Below, piece after piece: positions 14,350 to 23,231 of a stretch of DNA of 64,000 nucleotides. The stretch lies in the NCBI GenBank assembly GCA_001899585.1, contig MKWE01000051.1, forward strand, positions 202,991 through 266,990, written 5' to 3'. The notes under the pieces were generated by a model, which was given only the letters and a program-made list of their open reading frames with translations, made no database searches and was not told the DNA's origin. Positions within the stretch are counted from its first letter, which is position 1, and every line of letters begins with the position of its first letter. Origin of the DNA: Rhodospirillales bacterium 70-18 (GTDB lineage Bacteria > Pseudomonadota > Alphaproteobacteria > Acetobacterales > Acetobacteraceae). The position numbers and the translations under genes were made by a program.

Positions 14350-17072
14350 GCGGGGGGTGGTCCGGAGGGGAGGGTGATGGTGAAGGCGGCGCCGCCAGTG
14401 GAGTGGTTGGCAGTAGGCCGGTTGGCGGCCTCGATCCGCCCGCCCATGGCGGCCAGGAAGCCGCGGCAGATCGCCAGGCCCAGGCCGGTGCCGGCGGGGC
14501 GGCCATCGGCGGTGCCAGCCGCAGGGGTGGCGGTGGGGGCGCGGTGGAAGGCGTCGAACACGCGGGGGAGGTCGGCCGGCGGGATGCCGGGGCCTTCGTC
14601 GAGCAGGCGCAGCACCACGGCGTCGCCCTCGCGGCGGGCCTGGATGGTGATCTCGGTGCCGGCGGGGGCGTATTTAGCGGCGTTGTCGAGCAGGTTGAAC
14701 AGCACCTGCTCGAACAGCACCGGGTCCAGCAGGGGCAGCGGCAGGCCGGGGGCGATGTCGAGCCGGACGCGGTGGCCGGCGAGGATGTCGGCGGCGCGGG
14801 CGAGGGCGCTGCCGACCGCCTCGCCGATGTCCACCGCCTCGCGCGCGGGGGCGATGGCGCCGGCTTCGATGCGGGTCATGTCCAGCAGGTTGGCGACGAA
14901 GCGGCCGAGGCGGGCGGATTCGGCGACGACGGTGCCGAGCAGGTCGCGCCGCGCCTCGGCGGGCAGGGCGGCGTCGTACGCCTGCAGGGTCTCGGCGGCG
15001 CCGCGGATGGCCGCCAGCGGGGTGCGCAGGTCGTGCGAGACGGAGGTGAGGAGGGCGGCGCGCAGGCGGTCGGCCTCGGCCTGCATGCGGACGCGGTCGA
15101 GGTCCTCAACCAGTTGCACGCGCTCGATCGAGACGGCGGCCTGGTCGGCCAGGGCGTCCAGCAGGCGGTGCTGGTCGGGGGTCAACGGCGGTCCGTCGCG
15201 GTCCAGGCCGAGCACGCCGAGGCTGCCGCGGCCGGTGCGCAGCGGCAGGAACAGGCGGCGCGCGCCGGGCAGGGTGTCCGAGCCGCTGCCGGCCGGGCGG
15301 TCGTGCTGCCAGCACCATTGCGCGGCGGCGAGGTCGGCCTCGTCCAGTGCGTCCTCCGGCGGGTAGCCGGCGCGAGGGGTGACGCGGCTGCGGTCCTCCT
15401 CAGGCAGCAGCACGATCACCCGCAGCTTCAGCATGGCGGCGATCTGGTAGGCGGTGGCCCAGAGCAGGTCGTCCAGCGAGCCGATGCCGGCGAGCTTGCG
15501 GCTGAAGCCGTAGAGGTCCTCGGTGGTGCGGGCGCGCTGGCGGGCGGCCAGGGCCTGGGCGCGCATGGCGGCCGCGAGGTTGCTGGCCAGCACGGCGGTG
15601 ACGGCGAAGAAGAACAGCGCCACCACGTTCTCGGGGGCGGCGATGGTGAAGGTGTAGAGCGGCGGCAGGAACAGGAAGTTGTAGGCCAGCACGCTGAGCA
15701 GGCAGGCGAACAGCGAGGGCGCCAGGCCGCCGATGATGGCGGTGGCCAGCACCGCGGTCAGGAAGGCCAGCGCGATGTTGCCCACCGCCAGCACCTGTTG
15801 CAGCGCCTCGCCGGCCAGGGTGGCGGCGGCCACCAGCAGCACCGCCGCCGCGTAGGGCCGCGCCGAGAGGGGCGCGCGCGGCGTTGGGCGGTCCTGCGAC
15901 GGCGCGGCCGGGCTGGCGGGGGCGACATGCACCGGCAGGTCGCCGGCGGCCTCCACCACCGCCTTGGCGACCGAGCTGCGCCAGGGCCGCCACCAGGGGC
16001 GCGGGCCGGGGTTGCCGAGCACGATCTGGGTGGCGTTGTGCTCGCGCGCATAGGCCAGGATGTCGGCGGCGACCTGGCGGCCGGGGATGGTCACCGCCTC
16101 CGCCCCCAGCGTCTGGGCCAGGCGCAGGCAGGCGGCGATGCGGTCGCGCTCGGCCTCCGGGGCGCGGCCGGCCCAGGCGATGGGGGTGGCGGCGGTTTCC
16201 ACATGCAGCGCCGTCCAGGGGGCGCGCAGCCGGTCGGCCAGGCGGCGGCCGTAGCGCACCAGCGCCTCGCCGGCGCCGCCGCGGGTGACGCAGACCAGCA
16301 CGCGCTCGCCGGCGGCCCAGGGGCCCTGGATGGCGTGGGCCTGCATGTGGTCCAGCAGTTGCGCGTCCACGCGCTGGGCAGTGCGGCGCAGGGCGAGTTC
16401 GCGCAGGGCGGTGAGGTTGCCCACAGAGAAGTAGTTGGCCAGCGCCCGGCTGGCGGTTTTGGGCAGGTAGATGCGGCCCTCGCGCAGGCGTTGCAGGAGG
16501 TCTTCCGGGGTGAGGTCGATCAGCTCGATCTCGTCGGCGCGGTCGATGATGCCGTCGGGCACCGTCTCGCGCACGCGGATGCGGGTGATGCCGGCGACCA
16601 CGTCGTTGAGGCTTTCGACGTGCTGGATGTTCAGCGTGGTCCAGACATCGATGCCGGCGTCCAGCAGCTCGGCCACGTCCATGTGGCGCTTGGGGTGGCG
16701 GCTGCCGGGGGCGTTGGTGTGGGCCAGTTCATCCACCAGCACCAGGGCCGGGCGGCGGGCCAGGATGGCATCGAGGTCCATCTCGTCCAGCGCGTGGCCG
16801 CTATGGGCGACGTGGCGGCGGGGGATCGCCTCCAGCCCCTCGGTGAGGGCGGCGGTCTCGGCGCGGCCGTGGGTTTCCACCACGCCGATCACCACGTCGC
16901 CATTCCCCGGGCTGCCCTCGCGCCGGCGGGCCTGGGCGGCGGCGAGCATCGCCCAGGTCTTGCCGACGCCGGGGGCGGCGCCGAGGAATATCTTCAGCCG
17001 GCCGCGCCTGCCCTCCCGCGCCGCCTGCTTCAGCAGCGCCTCGGGGGAGGGACGGCCATAGCGTTCGGCCAT
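14346..17072 (-). CDS. kdpD: KdpD sensor histidine kinase
   Basis: A 908-aa sensor kinase with the full KdpD layout: N-terminal KdpD domain (about 20-230) with Walker A GAAPGVGKT (31-39) and VLVDELAHTNAPGSRHPKRH; a universal-stress-type domain (about 255-385); a DUF4118 region of four helices (about 405-500); a GAF-like domain (about 525-650); HisKA with His680 in SHDLRTPLAAI; and the HATPase with LLDNAAKYAP and DEGPGIP. It senses potassium and turgor and phosphorylates KdpE. ATG 17072 lies 3 bp after the kdpC stop. The gene is unbroken and of normal length. Confidence 0.96.
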   Translation of the reverse strand: MAERYGRPSPEALLKQAAREGRRGRLKIFLGAAPGVGKTWAMLAAAQARRREGSPGNGDVVIGVVETHGRAETAALTEGLEAIPRRHVAHSGHALDEMDLDAILARRPALVLVDELAHTNAPGSRHPKRHMDVAELLDAGIDVWTTLNIQHVESLNDVVAGITRIRVRETVPDGIIDRADEIELIDLTPEDLLQRLREGRIYLPKTASRALANYFSVGNLTALRELALRRTAQRVDAQLLDHMQAHAIQGPWAAGERVLVCVTRGGAGEALVRYGRRLADRLRAPWTALHVETAATPIAWAGRAPEAERDRIAACLRLAQTLGAEAVTIPGRQVAADILAYAREHNATQIVLGNPGPRPWWRPWRSSVAKAVVEAAGDLPVHVAPASPAAPSQDRPTPRAPLSARPYAAAVLLVAAATLAGEALQQVLAVGNIALAFLTAVLATAIIGGLAPSLFACLLSVLAYNFLFLPPLYTFTIAAPENVVALFFFAVTAVLASNLAAAMRAQALAARQRARTTEDLYGFSRKLAGIGSLDDLLWATAYQIAAMLKLRVIVLLPEEDRSRVTPRAGYPPEDALDEADLAAAQWCWQHDRPAGSGSDTLPGARRLFLPLRTGRGSLGVLGLDRDGPPLTPDQHRLLDALADQAAVSIERVQLVEDLDRVRMQAEADRLRAALLTSVSHDLRTPLAAIRGAAETLQAYDAALPAEARRDLLGTVVAESARLGRFVANLLDMTRIEAGAIAPAREAVDIGEAVGSALARAADILAGHRVRLDIAPGLPLPLLDPVLFEQVLFNLLDNAAKYAPAGTEITIQARREGDAVVLRLLDEGPGIPPADLPRVFDAFHRAPTATPAAGTADGRPAGTGLGLAICRGFLAAMGGRIEAANRPTANHSTGGAAFTITLPSGPPPA

Positions 17073-17075
17073 GTG

Positions 17076-17696
17076 CTATCCGCCGGCCGCGTGGTCGAGG
17101 GCGAGGTTCAGCGCCAGCACGTTGACGCGCGGCTCGCCGTAGAGGCCGAACAGCGCGCCCTTGGCGAGGCGTTCCACCAGGGCGCGCACCTCAGCTTCGG
17201 GCAGGCCGCGCACGCGGGCGATCCGGGGCACCTGGAACAGCGCCGCCGCCGGCGAGATGTCCGGGTCCAGCCCGCTGCCGGAGGCGGTCACCAGGTCGCC
17301 GGGGATGGGCATGACGGCGCGCACGGCCTCGGGGTTGTCGGCGCGCAGCCGGGCGATGTCGGCGGAGACGCGGTCCACCAGCGCCTTGGAGGTGGGGCCG
17401 AGGTTGGAGCCGCTGGAGTTGGCGGCGTTGTACGGCGCGGCCACCGTCTTGCTGGCGTCGTTCGGGTCGGGCGCGCTGGTGGCCGAGGGGCGGCCGTGGA
17501 AGTATTTCGCGGCGGTGAAGTCCTGGCCGATCAGCCGCGAGCCGACCACGTGGCCGCCCTGGATGACGAGGCTGCCATTGGCCTGGTCGGGGAACAGCGC
17601 CTGGGCGATGCCGGTCATCGCCAGCGGATAGGCCAGGCCGGTGAGCACGGTCATCACCACGACCATCATCACGGCGGGGCGGATATGGGTGAGCAT
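17076..17696 (-). CDS. kdpC: KdpC, potassium-transporting ATPase subunit C
   Basis: A 206-aa subunit with one N-terminal transmembrane helix and a periplasmic domain; it links KdpA and KdpB in the high-affinity K+ pump. Family strings include VGSRLIGQDF, YFHGRPSAT, NLGPTSKAL, SGSGLDPDIS and EPRVNVLALNLALD. ATG 17696 is 73 bp after kdpB. That gap shows no recognisable gene. Operon order and length are standard. Confidence 0.95.
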   Translation of the reverse strand: MLTHIRPAVMMVVVMTVLTGLAYPLAMTGIAQALFPDQANGSLVIQGGHVVGSRLIGQDFTAAKYFHGRPSATSAPDPNDASKTVAAPYNAANSSGSNLGPTSKALVDRVSADIARLRADNPEAVRAVMPIPGDLVTASGSGLDPDISPAAALFQVPRIARVRGLPEAEVRALVERLAKGALFGLYGEPRVNVLALNLALDHAAGG

Positions 17697-17769
17697 CGGG
17701 GGTATCCTTATCGCGAAGCCGAAGGGAAGAACAGGAAGGCCGGGCGCCGCCCCGCCTTGCTCGCCGCCG

Positions 17770-19830
17770 TCATGCCAGCCTCAGCGCGCTGACCAGCATG
17801 TCGATCAGCTTGATGCCGGCGAACGGCGCGGCCAGCCCGCCCAAGCCGTAGACCAGCAGGTTGCGCCGCAGCAGCGCCGCCGCGCCCACCGGGCGGTAGC
17901 GCACGCCGCGCAGCGCCAGCGGGATCAGCGCCACGATGACCAGCGCGTTGAAGATGATCGCCGAGAGGATGGCACTTTGCGGCGTGGCCAGCCGCATCAC
18001 GTTCAGCGCGCCGAGCTGCGGGTAGAAGGCCAGGAACATCGCCGGGATGATGGCGAAATACTTGGCGACATCGTTGGCGATGGAGAAGGTGGTGAGCGCG
18101 CCGCGGGTCATCAGCAGCTGCTTGCCGATCTCCACCACCTCGATCAGCTTGGTGGGGTCGCTGTCCAGGTCCACCATGTTGCCGGCCTCGCGGGCGGCGA
18201 CGGTGCCGGTGTTCATGGCCACGCCGACATCGGCCTGGGCCAGCGCGGGCGCGTCGTTGGTGCCGTCGCCGCACATCGCCACCAGCTTGCCCTGCGCCTG
18301 CTCCTGGCGGATCAGCGCCAGCTTGGCCTCGGGCGTGGCCTGGGCGAGGAAGTCGTCCACCCCGGCCTCGGCGGCGATGGCGGCGGCCGTGTTGGGGTTG
18401 TCGCCGGTGATCATCACGGTGCGGATGCCCATGCGGCGCAGCTCGGCGAAGCGCTCGCGGATGCCGCCCTTGACGATATCCTTGAGGTGGATGACGCCGA
18501 GCAGGGTGGCACCCTCGGAGACCGCGAGCGGGGTGCCGCCGGCCTTGCCGATGCGCTCGGCGATGGCGGCGGCCTCGCGCGCCGCCTCGGGGCTGTGGCC
18601 GTCCAGCGCGCGGACATGCGCCAGCACCGCGTCCACCGCGCCCTTGCGGATGAGGCGGCCGGGCAGGTCCACGCCGCTCATGCGCGTCTGCGCGGTGAAG
18701 CCGATGAAGCGGGCCTCGGGCGCGGAGGGGGTGCGCAGGCCGTACCGCTCCTTGGCCAGCACGACGATCGAGCGGCCCTCGGGGGTTTCGTCGGCCAGCG
18801 AGGAGAGCTGCGCGGCCTCGGCCAGGGCGGCCTCGGCGATGCCGGCCAGCGGCAGGAACTCGCTGGCCTGGCGGTTGCCCAGGGTGATGGTACCGGTCTT
18901 GTCCAGCAGCAGCGTGTCCACATCGCCGGCCGCCTCCACCGCGCGGCCGGACATGGCCAGCACGTTGAAGCGGACCAGCCGGTCCATGCCGGCGATGCCG
19001 ATGGCCGAGAGCAGCGCGCCGATGGTGGTGGGGATCAGGGTGACGAACAGCGCCACCAGCACCAGCACGCTCAGCGAGCCGCCGGCATAAGCGGCGAAGG
19101 CGGGGATGGTGGCCACCGCCAGCACGAAGATCAGCGTCATGCCGGCCAGCAGGATGTTCAGCGCGATCTCGTTGGGGGTTTTCTGGCGCGAGGCGCCTTC
19201 CACCAGGGCGATCATGCGGTCCAGGAAGGTGCTGCCCTCGGCGGCGGTGATGCGCACGCGGATGACGTCGGAGACCACCTGGGTGCCGCCGGTCACCGCC
19301 GAGCGGTCGCCGCCGGCCTCGCGGATGACCGGGGCGGATTCGCCGGTGATCGCCGCCTCGTTGACGGCGGCGACGCCCTCGATCACCTCGCCGTCGCTGG
19401 GGATGATGGCGCCGGCGGCCACCACCACCACGTCGCCCGGCCGCAATGCCGCGGCCGACACCGTCTCGGTGCCGCCGTCGGGGCGCAGGCGCTCGGCCAT
19501 GGTGTCGCTGCGGGCGCGGCGCAGACTGGCGGCCTGGGCCTTGCCGCGGCCTTCGGCCACCGCCTCGGCGAAGGTCGCGAACAGCAGGGTGAACCAGAGC
19601 CAGAGGTTGATCTGGATGGCGAAGCCGGGATGCGGCCGGCCCTCCAGCAGGTCGCGCAGCAGCAGGATGGTGGTCAGCGTGGTGACGATCTCGACGACGA
19701 ACATCACCGGGTTGCGCCACATCAGCCGCGGGTCGAGCTTGCGGAAGGCCTGGCCGAGGGCCGGCAGCAGGATGGCGGGGTCGAGCATCGCCGAGGGCTG
19801 GCGGCCGTCGGCACGGGTTGCGGTGGTCAT
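17770..19830 (-). CDS. kdpB: KdpB, potassium-transporting P-type ATPase catalytic subunit
   Basis: A 686-aa P-type ATPase. The phosphorylated aspartate is D310 in [13 protein letters not shown], the actuator motif is TGES (162-165), and the hinge [14 protein letters not shown] is intact. Short TM segments flank the A, P and N domains, as expected for this class. It hydrolyses ATP to drive K+ transfer through KdpA. The TGES serine is the site of inhibitory phosphorylation in the E. coli enzyme and is conserved here. ATG 19830 lies 19 bp after the kdpA stop. Confidence 0.96.
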   Translation of the reverse strand: MTTATRADGRQPSAMLDPAILLPALGQAFRKLDPRLMWRNPVMFVVEIVTTLTTILLLRDLLEGRPHPGFAIQINLWLWFTLLFATFAEAVAEGRGKAQAASLRRARSDTMAERLRPDGGTETVSAAALRPGDVVVVAAGAIIPSDGEVIEGVAAVNEAAITGESAPVIREAGGDRSAVTGGTQVVSDVIRVRITAAEGSTFLDRMIALVEGASRQKTPNEIALNILLAGMTLIFVLAVATIPAFAAYAGGSLSVLVLVALFVTLIPTTIGALLSAIGIAGMDRLVRFNVLAMSGRAVEAAGDVDTLLLDKTGTITLGNRQASEFLPLAGIAEAALAEAAQLSSLADETPEGRSIVVLAKERYGLRTPSAPEARFIGFTAQTRMSGVDLPGRLIRKGAVDAVLAHVRALDGHSPEAAREAAAIAERIGKAGGTPLAVSEGATLLGVIHLKDIVKGGIRERFAELRRMGIRTVMITGDNPNTAAAIAAEAGVDDFLAQATPEAKLALIRQEQAQGKLVAMCGDGTNDAPALAQADVGVAMNTGTVAAREAGNMVDLDSDPTKLIEVVEIGKQLLMTRGALTTFSIANDVAKYFAIIPAMFLAFYPQLGALNVMRLATPQSAILSAIIFNALVIVALIPLALRGVRYRPVGAAALLRRNLLVYGLGGLAAPFAGIKLIDMLVSALRLA

Positions 19831-19849
19831 GTGAATGCTTTCCGTTGGC

Positions 19850-21559
19850 TCAGAACAACGTGCCGGCGTGCATCGCGAGATGCTCGACCACGGGTCCGAG
19901 GGCCAGGGCAGGGAAGAAGGTGAGGCCGCCGACGATCAGGATCACGCCGATCACCAGGCCCGCGAACAGCCCGCCATCGGTGGGGAAGGTGCCGGAGGAG
20001 GCGGGGACGGTCTTTTTCGCTGCCAGGCTGCCGGCGATGGCCAGCGCCGGGATGATGACGAAGAAGCGCCCCACCATCATCGCGATGCCGAGCGTGGTGT
20101 TCCAGAACGGCACGTTGGCGGACAGGCCGGCGAAGGCGCTGCCGTTGTTGCCGGCGGCCGAGGTGTAGGCATACAGCGCCTCGGAGAAGCCATGCGGCCC
20201 GGCATTGGCCAGCGCCCCGGTGCCCACCGGCAGCACCACGGCCAGCGCGGTGAAGCCAAGGATGACCAGCGGCAGGCAGAGCACGGCGAGCATGGTCATC
20301 TTGACCTCGCGCGCCTCGATCTTCTTGCCGAGATATTCCGGCGTTCGCCCGACCATCAGCCCGGCGACGAACACCGCGATGATGGCAAACAGCAGGAAGC
20401 CGTAGAGGCCGGAGCCGACGCCGCCATAGATGATCTCGCCCAGCATGATGTTGACCATCGGCACCATGCCGCCGAGCGGCATGAAGCTGTCATGCATGGC
20501 GTTGACGGCGCCGCAGGAGGCATCGGTGGTGATGGTGGCGAACAGCGCGCTGGCGGCGATGCCGAAGCGCACCTCCTTGCCTTCCATGTTGCCCATCGCG
20601 GGGTCCATGCCGGCGGCGACCAGGGCCGGGTTGGCCTGGGACTCGGCATTGTAGAGCACCGCCGTGCCGACCAGGAACAGCAGGCCCATGGCGGCGAACA
20701 CCGCCCAGCCCTGCTTCTCCTGACCGACCATGCGGCCGAACATGTTGGTCAGCGCCGCGCCGAGCGAGAAGATGCACAGCATCTGCACCAGGTTGGCCAG
20801 CGCGGTCGGGTTCTCGAACGGATGCGCGGAGTTGGCGTTGAAGAAGCCGCCGCCATTGGTGCCGAGCATCTTGATCGCCTCCTGCGAGGCGACCGGGCCG
20901 ATGGCGATGGACTGGTGGGCGCCCTGCAGAGTGGTGGCGTCGATGAAGCCGCCGAGGGTCTGCGGCACGCCCTGCCAGACGAAGAACAGCGCGACGAGGA
21001 TGCTGACCGGCAGCAGCACGTACAGCGTGAGGCGGGTGAGATCGACCCAGTAATTGCCGATCGAGCTGGCCGAACGCCGGGCGAAGCCGCGCACGAAGGC
21101 CACCGCGATGGCGATGCCGGCGGCCGCCGAGAGGAAGTTCTGCACCGTCAGCCCGGCCATCTGCACCAGGTTGCTCATGGTGGTCTCGCCGCCATAGCTC
21201 TGCCAGTTGGTGTTGGTCAGGAAACTGACGGCGGTGTTGTAGGCGAGGTCCGGGCCGACGGCCGCCTGGCCGGCGGGGTTGAAGGGCAGCAGGTCCTGCA
21301 CCCGCAGCAGCAGGTAGAGCGCCAGGAAACAGGCAGCCTTGAAGGCCAGCATGCCGACCGCATAGCCGGCCCAGCCCTGCTCGGCGCGCTCATCGACGCC
21401 GCAAACGGCATAGACGGCGCGCTCCAGCGGGCGCAGCACGGGCGTGAGGAAGGTGCGCTCGCCCTGCATGACGCGGGTGAGGTAGCCGCCCAGCGGGCGG
21501 GTGAGGGCGACGATGAGGGCGCTGTACAGCGCGATCTGGGCCCAGCCGTTCACGGTCAT
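19850..21559 (-). CDS. kdpA: KdpA, potassium-binding and translocating subunit
   Basis: A 569-aa membrane subunit related to K+ channels, with about ten helices. The four selectivity-filter regions are visible as [41 protein letters not shown] and [12 protein letters not shown]. It selects and passes K+ in the KdpFABC complex. The frame is open to 21589, but ATG 21559 ([11 protein letters not shown]) is chosen because it follows the kdpF stop by one base and begins the conserved first helix. Confidence 0.95.
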   Translation of the reverse strand: MTVNGWAQIALYSALIVALTRPLGGYLTRVMQGERTFLTPVLRPLERAVYAVCGVDERAEQGWAGYAVGMLAFKAACFLALYLLLRVQDLLPFNPAGQAAVGPDLAYNTAVSFLTNTNWQSYGGETTMSNLVQMAGLTVQNFLSAAAGIAIAVAFVRGFARRSASSIGNYWVDLTRLTLYVLLPVSILVALFFVWQGVPQTLGGFIDATTLQGAHQSIAIGPVASQEAIKMLGTNGGGFFNANSAHPFENPTALANLVQMLCIFSLGAALTNMFGRMVGQEKQGWAVFAAMGLLFLVGTAVLYNAESQANPALVAAGMDPAMGNMEGKEVRFGIAASALFATITTDASCGAVNAMHDSFMPLGGMVPMVNIMLGEIIYGGVGSGLYGFLLFAIIAVFVAGLMVGRTPEYLGKKIEAREVKMTMLAVLCLPLVILGFTALAVVLPVGTGALANAGPHGFSEALYAYTSAAGNNGSAFAGLSANVPFWNTTLGIAMMVGRFFVIIPALAIAGSLAAKKTVPASSGTFPTDGGLFAGLVIGVILIVGGLTFFPALALGPVVEHLAMHAGTLF

Positions 21560-21560
21560 C

Positions 21561-21650
21561 TCAGAACCGCTCCGGCCGGACCAGGGCATAGACCAGGTAG
21601 GCGAATATGCCGGCGGTGACGACGGCCCCGAGCACGAGATCGAGGGTCAT
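21561..21650 (-). CDS. kdpF: KdpF, small stabilising subunit of the Kdp ATPase
   Basis: A 29-aa single-helix protein beginning [11 protein letters not shown] and ending YALVRPERF, the exact KdpF pattern (helix followed by a short RPE-R-F tail). It stabilises the KdpABC complex in the membrane. It lies one base before kdpA and 6 bp after the leader ORF. I found it by reading the minus strand upstream of kdpA; its size explains why automated calling can miss it. Confidence 0.92.
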   Translation of the reverse strand: MTLDLVLGAVVTAGIFAYLVYALVRPERF

Positions 21651-21656
21651 GGCGGC

Positions 21657-21740
21657 CTACAGCCGCTCACAGAGCAGGACATAGCCGATGCATGCGGCGA
21701 ATCCGCCGATGCCAAGGGCCAGGAAGACGAGGTCGAACAT
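21657..21740 (-). CDS. 27-aa single-helix leader ORF of the kdp operon
   Basis: Encodes MFDLVFLALGIGGFAACIGY then VLLCERL: one predicted transmembrane helix with an acidic start and a CERL tail. AAGGAG lies 9 nt before ATG 21740, and kdpF begins 6 bp after its stop, so it is spaced like a real operon gene. From memory, small ORFs ending in C-D/E-R-L occur ahead of kdpF in other bacteria; I cannot verify this here. It may be an extra small subunit or a regulatory leader peptide. Its ribosome-binding site is inside a hairpin (21741-21773). Confidence 0.7.
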   Translation of the reverse strand: MFDLVFLALGIGGFAACIGYVLLCERL

Positions 21741-21773
21741 GCTGGCGCGCTCCTTGCAGCAGGAGGCGCCAGC
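21741..21773 (-). promoter_or_regulatory. Hairpin hiding the ribosome-binding site of the kdp leader ORF
   Basis: On the minus strand GCTGGCGC (21773-21766) pairs with GCGCCAGC (21748-21741), and inside it CTCCT (21765-21761) pairs with AGGAG (21754-21750), leaving a 6-nt loop and one bulged base. The AGGAG is the Shine-Dalgarno sequence of the 27-aa ORF, whose ATG begins at the next base. Translation of the first kdp cistron is therefore probably gated by RNA folding. Confidence 0.65.
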
Positions 21774-21785
21774 ATGCCCGGCAGG

Positions 21786-21836
21786 ACATAGGGATTCGAT
21801 ACGGTGGCGGCGGCCCGCCTATAGGAATCCCATAGG
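21786..21836. promoter_or_regulatory. Two related partial palindromes upstream of kdp, candidate KdpE operators
   Basis: CCTATAGGAATCCCATAGG (21818-21836) is a 19-bp palindrome with 16 of 18 paired positions. A second, inverted relative of it, around GGGATTCGATACGG (21791-21804) with ATA before it, lies with its core 27 bp away. The pair is 50-100 bp upstream of the first kdp start, the right place for activator binding. Assignment to KdpE is inference from position only. Confidence 0.45.
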
Positions 21837-21844
21837 TGCCGGGA

Positions 21845-22444
21845 TCAGCCGGCGGGCGGCATCGTCCGGGCCAGCGGCGGCAGGGCCACGACCCTGGCGT
21901 ACCAGGCGTCCAGCTTCGGGTGGCCAGGGCGCCACGGCTCGTTGGCGAAGCGGAAATCCAGGTAGCCGAGCGCGCAGGCGATGGCGATCTCGCCGATGGT
22001 GGCAAGCGCCCCGAGCGTGCCGGCCTCGGCCTCCAGCGCGTCGATGGCGCGCGCCACCTTGCCGCGCTGCAGGTCGATATAGCCGGCGCGGCCCTCGTCC
22101 TGCGGCAGGGCGATCTCGCGGCGGCGCGGCTGGCTCGCGTCCATGATGCCGTCGCCCAGCGCCTGCTGGCGCAGCGCGGTCCAGCGGGCGGGGCCGGGCG
22201 GTGGGAACAGCTTCGGCGCGTCGCCCAGACTGTCGAGGTATTCGCAGATCACCGGGCTGTCGTAGAGCGCCACGCCGTCGTCGGTGAGCAGCGTGGGCAC
22301 CTTGGAGAGCGGGTTGACCGGGGTGAGCGCCGGGTCGGTGGTGGGCACGCTCCAGGCCTCGATGCGGCCGTCGATGCCGCGGGCGATGGCGCAGGCCATG
22401 ACCTTGCGGACATAGGGGCTGGCGGCGGAATAGGCGATCTTCAT
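21845..22444 (-). CDS. Glutathione S-transferase family protein
   Basis: A 199-aa GST with an N-terminal thioredoxin-like domain (about 1-78: MKIAYSAASPYVRKVMAC, then NPLSKVPTLLTDDG with the cis-Pro, and YDSPVICEYLD with the glutathione-binding Asp/Ser) and a helical C-terminal domain. Ser9/Ser10 in AASPYVRK is the candidate catalytic position. It probably conjugates or reduces electrophiles with glutathione in the cytoplasm. ATG 22444 has GGAGG upstream. It is oriented like kdp but separated from it by the kdp control region. Confidence 0.92.
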   Translation of the reverse strand: MKIAYSAASPYVRKVMACAIARGIDGRIEAWSVPTTDPALTPVNPLSKVPTLLTDDGVALYDSPVICEYLDSLGDAPKLFPPPGPARWTALRQQALGDGIMDASQPRRREIALPQDEGRAGYIDLQRGKVARAIDALEAEAGTLGALATIGEIAIACALGYLDFRFANEPWRPGHPKLDAWYARVVALPPLARTMPPAG

Positions 22445-22585
22445 GGCGATCCTCCGGTTGCGCGACAATGCGGGCGCGGACTGTGCGGCGGCGCGGTGGG
22501 CGCGGCAAGCCGGGGCGGGGCGGTTGCGCGGCGGCGCGATCTGGCGATGATGGCGCAACGACACCGCACAGGGGAGGCCAGTCCG

Positions 22586-23164
22586 ATGAGCAGCGCCGAC
22601 GCGAACCGCGTGATCCTGACCGGGGAGAACCCGTTCATCCGGCTCAGCGCCACGGACGGGGGCGATTTCACCAGCAATGCCAGCTTCTGGCGCATCGTGC
22701 TGTCGCCGGCCGGGGCGGGGCATGTGCTGTATCTCAAAAGCGAGCTGACCGGCGGCGCCTGGCGCATCTATTCGGACAACATCGCCATGGCGCGCTGGCT
22801 GCAAGCCACGGTGCAGGGGATGCTGAACGGCGAGCTGGCCGACCAGGCGATCCCGGTGACCGACGCGCAGTTCAGCCGCACCGGCGATGCGCGCGATTTC
22901 TGGACCGAGCGGGTGGACACCAGCGAGGAGGAGATCGCGCTGACCTGGTACCGCATCGGCGACCCGCTGCTGCTGCACACCCAGCCCTTCGAGGACCCGG
23001 CGCGGCGATACGGCCTGTGCACGGTGCTGATCCCGGCGCTGGGGGCGCGGCTGACGCGCAACGGGGTGCAGGCGGCCGGCCAGGCTTGGCCGCGCGAGCG
23101 CGAGGGGCGGCCGTTCAGCACCTGCGCGCTGGCCTTCTCGGAAAGCTGGACCGAGCGGCGTTAG
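22586..23164 (+). CDS. Conserved-looking protein of unknown function
   Basis: A 192-aa soluble protein that I do not recognise. ATG 22586 has GGGGAGG 9 nt upstream. It has no signal peptide or membrane helix. The sequence has alternating hydrophobic stretches (HVLYLKSEL, IALTWYRIGDPLLLH, YGLCTVLIPALGARL) that suggest a beta-rich fold, plus a single CTVL cysteine and an aromatic/acidic mix. It is divergent from the GST gene and only about 70 bp before an MFS transporter on the same strand, so it may share a promoter with it. No function is proposed. Confidence 0.75.
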   Translation: MSSADANRVILTGENPFIRLSATDGGDFTSNASFWRIVLSPAGAGHVLYLKSELTGGAWRIYSDNIAMARWLQATVQGMLNGELADQAIPVTDAQFSRTGDARDFWTERVDTSEEEIALTWYRIGDPLLLHTQPFEDPARRYGLCTVLIPALGARLTRNGVQAAGQAWPREREGRPFSTCALAFSESWTERR

Positions 23165-23231
23165 GGCCCTGGCACAGCCGGCGGGCGAGGGGCGGATCGG
23201 CGGGCCGGCGGAGCGGCGCATCCTGCTGTGG

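Noticed and set aside
17697-17769. Possible tiny ORF between kdpB and kdpC
   Set aside because: It would encode about 21 residues with no ribosome-binding site, hydrophobic helix or recognisable pattern.
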